Source of the DNA: Fragum whitleyi
Lineage: Eukaryota; Mollusca; Bivalvia; Cardiida; Cardiidae
Direction of reading: 5' to 3'
Length of the DNA stretch: 64,000 nucleotides
NCBI GenBank assembly: GCA_948146395.1
Contig: OX411544.1
Location: forward strand, 35,670,457 to 35,734,456
Part shown: one piece after another, positions 12,401 to 24,400 of the stretch
Position numbering within the stretch: position 1 is the stretch's first letter
Layout of the letters: each line of letters starts with the position of its first letter
The notes under the pieces: model-generated
Seen by the model: only the letters and a program-made list of their open reading frames with translations
Database searches by the model: none
Told to the model about the DNA's origin: nothing
Program-made: the position numbers and the translations under genes

Positions 12401-15400
12401 CATGGACATATGAGACCAAAATTTTAAAATCCCAGATTTTCTGTTTGAAAAATATTAAAGATAAGAACAAGGCTGTACAAAACACGTCTTCTGCCAAATG
12501 ATACACACGTTTTTCAAGGTAAAATGAGTTTTATACATACAAATATCAACTGTACAAGTGACTTCAAAATTATATAACACAAATTCACTACGAGCCTGTG
12601 TGTACCATTTCAGAAATTGAACATTTCGATTGAGCTATGTTTATTGGCAGTTTCAACTGAGCCATAGATTTTGTAAATGGTAAATCAGACATCCAAGAAG
12701 CGCATTAAGAAAATTCACTGACAGACCTAAGGTAGTGGTGCCGAAATAGTTTCACAATGTTTTGGTATTAATGAACTTTTAGAGTATCAACCAAGGTTTC
12801 CTAATGATTTCATTAGGAAACCTTGGTTAACACTGTTAAACTTCATGACTTCCGAAAAGTTGTGGAATTGTTACAGGTCCACTATCTTCAGAAACTAGTT
12901 ACCATAAGCCAGTGTTTATTCTGGGCAGGGGATGCGGGGATTCCCCCACTTTTTTCAAAGATCCCCCATAATTTCTGGATTTGTGGAGGATTTTTTACCA
13001 TAACCAAAGACCATGAATTTCCATATTTCTCATTGCATCAATTTTCGTGCTGAAATCCCCACTTTTTTAAAAAGTAGAATAAACACTGATTGGCTAGCTA
13101 GTTTAGAGCAAAAAGCTAAGGTTCCGATCAGAAGTGGCTGAAGCACAGTCCCTACAGCCTGATCAGGGTCTTTAATTCACACATAGTCATCGTCAAATGT
13201 TCAAAAAGTGAAATACACATGTACATTGTCTTCTTTTAGAGATAAAATAACATAACCACAATTTCCATGCAGGTATGTACAAATACTATATCCTGTATTA
13301 TAATATGACCTTCGTTGCGGTAGTGAAATAACCCTGTTGAATATTTTTTGATATTACACAGGTGTTATTTCACTAGTGGAATAACTATGCAAATCAGAGT
13401 TAAAAACTGATAGCAATGTTATATTCTTGTTGTGACATTGACGTCATAAAAAATTTGCTGACGTTATTTCGCAGATGTCATTTAATGTTTTGCAGAATAA
13501 CTTTAATCAATAAATATCTGGTATGTCTTCCTTTTATATAAAATATCCTCTTAAACTTCTTGTCAATTTTGAATGAGTTTTGATTGAAATGGGGTAAAAT
13601 CTGAATAAGCATGGTTACTGTACACTGTGATATGTGACTTGAATGTTGAATCTCATTTTGTTCATCTACAACTAAAAATAAATAAAATTAATTGACTCTG
13701 TCTGTTTAGATTTTTAGAGCAGACGATGAAAAATTAACAAGGGAACTTACTCTTCAAATTGTTCAAAACCTTCACCCAGGTTACGGCCCCTGAAAATAAA
13801 AAAAAGAATGACAGAATCAAACTGAATCAGGCTGACTAGGGTGAAAAATTCTTGCATTTTGCTAGATTTTCTTAATTTAGAAAGATCAATCTACCTTCCA
13901 GTGAAAGAACTTTGCAAATCCGACCTCTGGTTGATCAATGCTGGACCCAATCTCTTTTTCAAGTATCAATTTTAAGAGTTCCCAGATGGTCCCTTTTTGC
14001 ATGACAGTTAATATATATAAATATATACCGGTATACCAGTAGGTGGGTATTTGATGGAATTAAAGGTACTAAATAGACTACTTGCTCACAGATTCTTATC
14101 AACACAAACTTATTGATGGCTCAATGCAAAACAGTTGTAACTCCCAATATTATTGATAGGGAGTTACAACTGTTTCGTGATGAGCCATCAATATGACCTT
14201 AGCCCAATTTTGTTTGTATGTTTTTATGAGGATTTAACACCACTTTCAACAATATTGCAGTCATACGCTTTGGTAGGTACTCCGTACACATAATCCTCTC
14301 ATTTCTAGTACAGACACAAAAGTTTCAGCTACCCTGGTTGGCTCCAGTAAGCTCAACCTACTAACTACAGCGCCAATATCCATACAACATGAAAAATTCA
14401 ATTACCTTAACCCTTTGCTGTTTAATCCCTGCTTTTTACGTGCCTGTGATTTTATGATTGAGAAAACATTGTGAAAAAAGAAGAAATTGCTTCTGACAAG
14501 CAATTTCTTCTTTTTCCACACTATTTTCTACCCTACTGAATGGTTATTTTTCAAATTAAACCCACTTTAAATTTTCGTCTGCAAAACCTTTGAATTTGGA
14601 CAGGTCAGAAAACCAAAGAAAAACTTAAATCAGATAATTCATTTTAAGTAGTGGACCCGTAATAGTTCCGCAATGTTTCGGAAGTAATGAACTTTAACAG
14701 TGTTAACCCAGGTTTCCTAATGATTTTCATTAGGAAACTTCGGTCAATATTATGAAAGATCATGGGTTCCAAAATGTTGCGGAACTATTACGGTTCTACA
14801 TCTTTAAGATGAAATCAACACAAAAGCTTAACATTTGGTTTAGAAAAGTTTTATTGACCCCTTGTTAAGGTCATCATGAAATTTATTTGGTGGGACTGGG
14901 TTTTTATTAGAGGCTTCAAATCGGAGCAAAAACCTGTTCATTTTGATGTCCTTAAAGGGGATGTGGTTATATAAGAGCATGTGGTTCTATTAGAATTTTT
15001 ACAGTACCTCCTTCTTGGTGCATCTTCTCCCCATCCAGCAACTCTACTTGGTTTAGGTGGTCCTGTATCCTGAAAACATGAATGTAGAGGTTCACACTAA
15101 ATTCTTTAAGTTGTCTCTTGACCAAAAGGTCCAAGGTTCAATCCCCACAAGCAGCTATCGAGCTTGGTTCATTCATTGGCCCACGTGTCCTGCCAGAGTA
15201 CTAGTAGTGAATTTTACAGGAAGCAGATTTAAGAGGGATGAATCCAATTCTAAGGACTCGTTTCCTAATTGATGTAAAATAAATGAGCCTTTGTGTGACA
15301 TTTCCAACAATTTGGTATGTTCTTGAGGTGCAATCATTGAGTAGCGTAGACAGTCACATACTGTAAATATAAAGTTACCTGATGGTCTATAGATACTTTG

Positions 15401-18400
15401 AGACCTTATCTATCTACTAAATGCATAGTGAAGACTCTGGTCAGACTGTGCGGATGCACAGGCTGGTCAGAGTCTTTGCTTTGCGCATTTTTGAAATTGT
15501 TGGAAATCTCACGCACAGGCTCAATGTTTAATTTAAATCATGAGAAAGGAGTCAATTGGACTCTGATCTTAGGAGTCCTAGCTCCATCACAGGAGGAGGA
15601 ATTTTCATTCTTGGGAGAAATTGCAGAAAAGAAGAAATTGCTTGTTACAAGCAGTTTCTTCTTTTCCACAATTTCTTCCCCAAAATCCTTTCCTTTTGAA
15701 ATACAATTGATGCAATCAAATTTTAACTTCATCAACTTTAAAGGTGAAAAGATCTACAGTTTTGACAAGGAGTTTCAAAGCATACTTCCCTGCGCATTGA
15801 AAATATAAAGTTGAAATATTCTAATTTGAATAAATTTTTTTTTTTTTATTTTTTGAAAGAAAAGATTTTCATGGATTGAAGGGAAAAACAGACAACAACA
15901 ACTGAGTATGAGAATAACTTTACAGGCCTTGTGGACCTTGAACATAAAAGATACTACGAGTCTGACTGTGCCCTTGAAATTGGAGGCCTCAGACCTGAGG
16001 GCTAGTGTTAGTTTCGACCCTTGAGTGACATACCTCTTCAGTATCTGGTTTAGGGGAGTTGGAAGTGGCTTCAAATTCTGGTGCTGGTGGAGCTTTAGCT
16101 TGCTTTGACTGTGCTCTGCGACCTTGCTTGGCACTCTGAAAATATTATTAATGAATCATTCCATTTCAGTGTAACCCGCAAATAAATTATTCGACTCCGT
16201 CGGGATTTGAACTCGGGACCTCTACATCCCAAAGCGAGTGCTCTACCACGTCGCTATAAAAGCTAGCTTGTACGGCAAGGCAGTACAAACACCCCTTATA
16301 CACAACCCGGCTTCATAAACACCACAAAATTCTTAGTAGTTGCCAAAAACTATTTTAAGTTAAATAAATCTTACAAAAAAATACATTATTAATTAATTGA
16401 ATTAAGTAAATTACAAGAGTACTGTAAGCGGGTGACAATGCTCGGATGTTTATTATTTCTTAGGCAAATGAAAATATATGAACTTTGTACCTACAGAAAG
16501 GTCTTATCCTTAGCAATGATCATGAGAAATATAAAGGCTCTTTGACTTACCATTCAAAAGTTAAAACCAAGGATAAATTTTTTAAACAAATTTGACCTTG
16601 AAAAATTACCTTGACCTTGAGTGATGACCTTGAACTTGGTACCTACAGAAAGGTATTGTCCATCGCAATGATCGTGTGAAAAATGAAGGCTCTATGACTT
16701 ACCATTCCAGAGTTATGACCAAGTTTATTTTTTTTAAAAGAAATTTGACCTTGAAAAATGACCATGACCTTAAGTGATGACCTTGATGTTGGTACCTACA
16801 GAAAGGTCGTGTCCCAAGCAAAGATCATGTGAAATATGAAGGCTCTATAACTCACTATTCAAAAGTTATGACCATGATTAAATTTTTTACAGAAATTTGA
16901 CCTTCAAAAATGACTTTGACGGAGGTGTAAAATTCCACTCGTCCGCTTGTATTGACAAGTAACACTTGGCTTCGGGAAAGTAAAAAAAATGATAAGCTCG
17001 TCCTACTGGATGAGTGCTTTTTTAAACGAGAAAGAATTAAATTTGTCATCCAAAACTCAAAAGTACAGGTAATTGTCGCCTATTTCCCAAACGAAAGTAA
17101 AACTGGAGTTCCTGATTGTCTGACAGATGTTTATTCTTTCACGTATGCGCATTTATGTAAGTGCGTGACAGTTCTCTGTACACAGCGTCTTTTAGACTGG
17201 GAACTCAGATTTGCTCTACAATTAATGTACCAGGTAACACAGTCAAGTGATTGTAAAAATAAGCACGTAACACAGTCTACATTGTTTATTTCGTCACCCC
17301 TAGTTTTCGTCTGTATGCCTTGCTGAATATGTCACAACACGACATTTGGTCGTTATTTGGAAAGAGGGTTGGGTGTGGTGATGACGAGAAGGGAATTTTA
17401 GTTTCTAGTTCTCTTTTGTATCCTTGTTAGTAATAGGCATGACAGGGATTAAAAAAAAAAATAAAGCAAAACAATTTGTTTGTGTTGTTAATCTATTTAA
17501 TTCTGATTATCACAAAACATTACAATGAAAAATATAATGATGAGGTGGTTATCAAAGTCTGAAACTTAAGACGAGTGAAATTGTTATAAGGACGAGTAAC
17601 TTTTTCCATCAACTCGTCCTACAGGACGAGTAGACAAGGGAAAAATTTTACACCCCTGCTTGACCTTGAGTGATGACCTTGAATTTGGTACCTACAGAAA
17701 GGTCTTGTCCCAAGCAATGATCATTGTGAAACATGAAGGCTCTATCACTTACCATTCAAAAGTTTTCAGCAAGGTTAAAGTGTGTCATGCCGGGGTATGA
17801 ACTTATTAAAAACCATGTGCCCCATTGGTGCATCACTGCTTGAAAACATATGTTATCTTTTGAAAATATGCCGGATTGGCGTGGGCGCAATGTTAATCTG
17901 AAGCTCTGAGCAATGACTTTGACCAGTCTGCACACATCATGCAGCTTGATCAAAAATTACACTGTCTAAATGAGGGATTCATTTTTGCATCAAAGATCAT
18001 TTAGAGATCAATTTAAAGATGTATTAGCCTATTCCTAGACGGGTCGTTTCGATGGGTGCCAGTCAACTCGTTCCTCGGTCAACTCGTTCCTCAGTCAACT
18101 CGTGGCGTTTCTGGTCAACTCGTTCCCCAAACTTGGTCAACTCGTTCCCCAATCGATTTTTCCTCGGTCAACTCGTTCCCCAAAAATTGTCCCATCTTCA
18201 CTGGATTTTTCATCGGACGTTTTTGTACAAAAATAATAGGGAACGTTATTCTATTGCAATTTTGATATTATTTTATTGAATATCTTTATTCGACATTTAA
18301 TTAGCCCTTTACCATACTACCAGAATATTTTTTTCAAGGAAGATACATTTAAGTAAATCTTGCATTTGACTGGAGATTTCAACGGAGTTTATTGTAAAAA

Positions 18401-21400
18401 ATAAGTTCTGAATGATTTTTTTTTTTATTATTATTTTTATTTTTTCAACATTTATATGGAAAATCGATTGTCTTCCATTAATTAGCCCTGTAACAAATTA
18501 CAAGAATAAATATTTTTAAATCAAGAAACCAAAGGTAAACGAAAATTTAATATCAAATGTATTATATGTAATAGTGTCCTAAAGTGGGGGGTTAGATATG
18601 GGTTTTTGGTGTTGTTATGATAAATTACTTTTTTTTAACTAAACATTTGTCACGCTGAATCCGGACTATTCCAAATAAAATACATAGGATCTGCTTTCCA
18701 GAAAAACCTGTCTAAATGACGACACTTTGTAACATTTGCGTTTTGCGCGATAGACAGGCAGATAGATAGACAGACATGAATTTATTTTTGGGAAACAATA
18801 TTTCCTCTCGAATGACGATAAACCACTAACTTTCCAGGAGAACGGATCATATATATTCATCATGACAATTTTCAATGTCTTTATTTGCAAATACCAGCGG
18901 CAAAACATTAAAGGTAATTGATACTTTAATCTTATTCACACCATTAATGACAAAGTCTAATTGACTTTCAATGACAATAGACAACTTTGAATACATCCCT
19001 TACCATGTTAAGAATTGATTTTAATTACTATAAGCAGCATGTCTTTACAAAATTTGTTTAAGTTTTTTCTTCTTTTCTAAACCCGACACTATCTTAATTA
19101 TGTTGTCTATATTTGTTTTTCGTCTTGTGTCTTGCCGGACAAACAGAAATTCTGAAAAAAAAAAAGATATATAGGATTGATAAAAAATATTTTATTTTTT
19201 CGTTTCGCCATTAATTTTTAAATTTTTTTTAAAACCATATATATAAAATTTCAGCTAATATTCAATCAGTTTTCCGGGAAATATTGGCGGGTTAAATCGG
19301 TCTTAAAATTTAAGGTTAAAGGGTAACTATCATAAATTTTGCATTGTTGAACTCGTTCTCCTTTCAGGGAGAAACAAAACATAATAAAGTACAAAAAAGT
19401 AATTGTAACCTCAAATTTTAGAGACTTGCATAAAATCTCACAAAAAAAAAAAAAAAAGCATTACAAAAATATACATACGCAATGTCATGAGTTTTGGTTT
19501 AAACCTATTTATTTTACATCGATTGGGAAACAAGTTCTTACAACTTAGATTAATCCCTCTCGATTCTGCTTCCTGGAAAATTCACCAGTACTCGCGCCGA
19601 ATGTGTGGGCCAATGAAAGACCCAAGATCGATAGCCGCTCCCGGGAATCGAACTGGGTCAAGAGGCAGACGCTCTACCTCTAGACCACGGACACCACACA
19701 GTGTGTGAGTACATGAGTACATTGTGTAGGTCAGAGGATATGAAACACATCTAAAATAATAAAAAATATTTCAAACGATAGAAAATTGTTTTCCTTTTTC
19801 TCTTGATGATATGCAGTACTTCCGAAATGATTGGTTGAGATAACCCTATATCACCCCATTAACTATTCAACGCCAGCATCTTGTATCCTGTAGCAGACGA
19901 CTAAAAAATAGATTGATTCAAAAGCAAAATATGCTCCTAATGAGTCATTTGGTACAAAAAATCCAAAGATATTATAAAAATTACCGACGTATCAGCCCAG
20001 CAAAGCACACCAGTGTTGCGAAGGTCATGCTTATTGCTTAAAGACGTCGCATATGTTGCGTCTCAAATTATAAAAAAAAAATAATAAAAGAAAAAAGAAA
20101 AATAAAAATAATAGAAAAATGAGAGAACTTCTCAATATCTTGCCCCAAAATGATCCCTGGATCGGATCTTTGTTGAAATTTTTAGGGTGTTACAGACGTT
20201 AAAAAACTAAAAAAAAAAACACACGATTCGCCGATTGTGCGCCTCGAACCCACGCCGCGAATGTACAAAAGTTCTATAGGTTCAGACGTATACATTAGGC
20301 TATGGCCACTCCGACTAAACGTTAGCGAATTTTAAGACTATATATTATTGATTTCCTAAAATAGGATCCTTTCCTACGCGATTTACAATTGTGTAAAAAA
20401 TATTCATATAGTTTACGGACCCAAAAGAATTGTCTTGTCTTTATTTTGATTTAACTAAAATGGCAGTTAAGTTAAAGCCGAAATGATACAGCAATTAGCG
20501 GTTTTCGGTCTGTGCACACGAGGAACTACTTTTTGATTTTGGCGGTGAAGAGGTCAACAATTTCTACCCCGTCTGGCAGCAATAAAGCCAGTATACTGAA
20601 AGTATACCTGGCTTTAATAACTTATTTTGAGTATCCACGAAGAACCCATAGTCACGCACATAAGGGGACTAATTCAAATAAAATTATTTTTGGAATTAAA
20701 AGAACATATTTTTCCTACATCTTTTCCTTGTTTACATATTTTCATCTCAATAAAACATGAAACTTGTCAATCGTACATATTTTATAGAAAAGTCATGGTT
20801 TTCAAAAAAACTACCAAAAATGACAGATCAGTAAAAAGAGAACCAATTTTCACGTATTTAGAATAAAAGAAAAAAATTAGGGAAAAAATTGTTTTTGGTC
20901 TCAAATATCCCCTATGTTTAGTAAACAACAATTTTCTGGTCAATTATTAGAAAAAAAGATGTTTGTAAACCCATAATGGTTTCTTTATTGAATTATAGAA
21001 GTTAACTCTACGGAGATCTTTCCAGAAAACACAAACTACAACATATATAGGGACGACAGAACAGAAGGTCAAGGTGGTGGTACCTTCTTAGCTATAACAA
21101 AATCTCTTGTAAGCCATGAACAGCCAGACCTGAAAACAAAATGCAATTCAGTCTGGGCTAAAATATCCCTGAAAGGAGTAAAGGATATATACATTTCCTG
21201 CTTCTATAGGCCCCATGAAAAGGATGAACCCTCCCTAAATGAATTGTGGGCATCTGTAAACAAGATCCCACAAAACAGCACAATCTGGGTCTTAGGGGAT
21301 TTCAACATGCCGCAAATGGACTGGGTAAATGAATGCCCAAAGGATGCATGCAAATTTCAAAACTTGTATCTAAATTTTGTTGAAAATATGATCAACCACA

Positions 21401-24400
21401 ACTTAAACCAAGTAGTGAACATCCCAACAAGGGGAGAAAATATCTTGGACATCTTCCTCACTAATATGCCATCCCAAGTGCACTCTACAAACACACTGCC
21501 CCCCCTTGGCAACTCAGATCATGATATAGCACACCATGAAATCACTATTAATAGAGGTCGCCCAGTGCAAACAAAAAGGCAAATCAAATCATATAGTAAA
21601 GCAAATTGGTACATAAATGAATTCTTTATTAATGTATTTAGCATTAAAAATTACACAGACCCCAATAAGGCCTGGTTAGACCTTAAGGAGGAATTGCATC
21701 GCCTCTCTATCTTACACATCCCAACAAAACTATGCAAAACACGAAGAGATTTGCCTTGGATAAACAAAAACATAATCAGAAGCATCAGAAAAAGAGACAA
21801 ATTATTTTTACGTGCCAAAAGGTCAAAATCAGCAGACATCCACAAGCAGTATAAGGAATTGAAACAAAAAGTGCAAAGAGACATAAGAAAATCTTATTGG
21901 AATTATCTTGAAAATGTCATCTTCACAAATGATGCCAAAGAGGTCAAAAACAAAAAGTTTTACAGCTACATAAAAAGCAACAAAACAGAGAATAGTGGAG
22001 TTGCCCCATTGAAGAACAACGGACAAACATTCATAGATCCTGTGTCTAAAGCTAACATCTTGAATGCTCAGTTTAAATCAGTGTTTTCTAGCCCACAGCC
22101 TTTGAGTCTTGCTCAATCATGCAAACAGAGTCTCGCGCCAAACAACCTACCATTAATGCCCCAAGTATGTATAACTGAAAATGGTGTAAACAAACTACTT
22201 CAAGGTCTTAATCCAAATAAAGCTTCAGGCCCAGACGAAATATCGCCCCGTTTACTGAAAGAACTGCACAATGAGATAACCCCAATCCTTACAGTCATCT
22301 TCCAGCTATCATTGAATACAGGTATCATCCCGGATGACTGGAGACATGCCACCATAGCCCCGGTATACAAAAAAGGTCCGAAAAACAAACCTAGCAACTA
22401 CAGACCTATTTCCTTAACTTGTATCGCCTCCAAGCTCATGGAGCACATCCTGGTCTCGAATATTATGTCCCATCTTGATGAACACAGGTTACTTAGTGAA
22501 TTCCAACACGGGTTTAGGTCCAAACACAGCTGTGAATCCCAACTAGTAAGTTTCTCCCAGGAAGTCCATGATAACTTAGAGAAAGGCCAACAAACAGATA
22601 TTATAGTCATGGACTTCAGCTAAGCATTTGATAAGGTTGACCATCACAAACTATTTCTTAAACTAAAAAGACTTGGAATTAACGAACAAGTGTCAACCTG
22701 GATTAGGTCATTCCTCAGGTCACGATCTCAACAAGTGGTAGTAGAAGGTCACAAATCAGACACTCTTCCCGTGCTCTCCGGAGTTCCGCAAGGATCAGTT
22801 CTTGGCCCATGTCTCTTTCTTTGCTATATAAATGACTTACCAGATAGCGTTAAGGGTAAAGTCAGGCTATTTGCTGATGATACGATAGTCTATCTAACTA
22901 TCAAATCCCAAGATGATGCCCTCAAACTCCAAAATGATCTTACATCTTTAGAATCTTGGGAAAATGACTGGGCAATGGAATTCAACCCGGATAAATGTGA
23001 AATTTTAAGGATAACCAGAAAGAGACACCCTACTATCTTCCAATACACTCTACATGGCACCCCTTTCCAATCCACAGATGCAGCAAAATACCTAGGCGTT
23101 ACTATTAGTCATGACCTCTCATGGAAAAAACACATAAACAACATCACAGCAAAAGCAAATAATTCTTTACGGTTCATCAAGAGAAACATCAAAACTCGTA
23201 ACAAATCCATCAAAGAGACCGCTTACAAAACTTATGTCCGACCACAATTAGAGTACTGCGCCACAGTTTGGCATCCGTGGCAGAAAACCCTAGCCCATCA
23301 AGTCGAACAAGTCCAAAGGTCAGCCGTAAGATACATCTATAATGACTACTCCTACACAAGCAGTGTATCAAAAATGATTGAGGAACTCAACTGGCAATCT
23401 TTGGAACAAAGACGTAACATTAGCTCTCTCATCTTCTTTTATAAAATACAGCATCAACTAGTCTGCGTGGACCACCATCACATTGCCTATACCCGGTATC
23501 TTAATTGTTTATTACCCTACTCAAGAACACAATACCATGCAAATTCTTATTTCCCAAGAACTATTCGGCTGTGGAATGGTCTCCCCTATGAAATTCAGGC
23601 AAGCCCCAGTGTAGCAGTGTTCACTGAGAGGCTTAGCCAGGTCAAAATGTAAATTTAAATGAGTGTGTTTTTATCCTTTTAACTATCCCCCCTTTTAAAT
23701 TGTAAGATATCTGCTAATATTTAACTAGTCTTATGTTCTTTAACCTAACTATTTCTTTTAACTAACAGCTGTCCCAGACAACGCGCCTGCTAATAGTAAT
23801 CAAAGATGATTGATAGCAGTATACAGTAGAAGTAGAAGTAGATTTCTAAACATTCCGACTGACATAAAGTGGTCAGTCAAACCTTATTTTGAAAAAGGGT
23901 TCCCCATAAATTGATTTTAGCACAAACAATTTTTCCAAACTGGGAGTTATGTTATTGTATGTCATATCAAAAAGTTATTTCCTGATAAAATAATCCATTT
24001 TTCATAAATCTATATTATCTAAAAGACATTACAATATTATAAAAAGCAACTGAGCTAGACGGTAAGAATGTTGCCTTATTTTCTTGTTTCAATATAAGGA
24101 CCCCCTAAGTGTTTATCTACCCATAAAATCCTCAATAAATGACACACTACATAATGCTTGTGTCATTTCAAAGCCTCAAATGTCCACAAATACCAAAAAA
24201 TAAAAAGATTACCACATTAGGTGGATAACCAAGAAAAAGATGACATATTAGGATTTAACAAATTGGGACATAAGAAAATAGGAGATAAATTGACCCTCTT
24301 GTTTTAAAATACGCTAGAAAATACAATAAATTACTAACAAGTTAACTTTCTGACATTTTTCAAATCAGAATTGGACTACTTAGATTGACATAAGAAGATT

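Noticed and set aside
16952..17326. 124-aa frame inside the ~740-bp TIR element
   Set aside because: No domain, no splice or start support, composition not protein-like.
18056..18279. CRISPR-like spaced repeats and small frames at GTCAACTCGTTCC copies
   Set aside because: Eukaryotic context, irregular spacers, and an inverted partner 6.5 kb away make this a transposon end.
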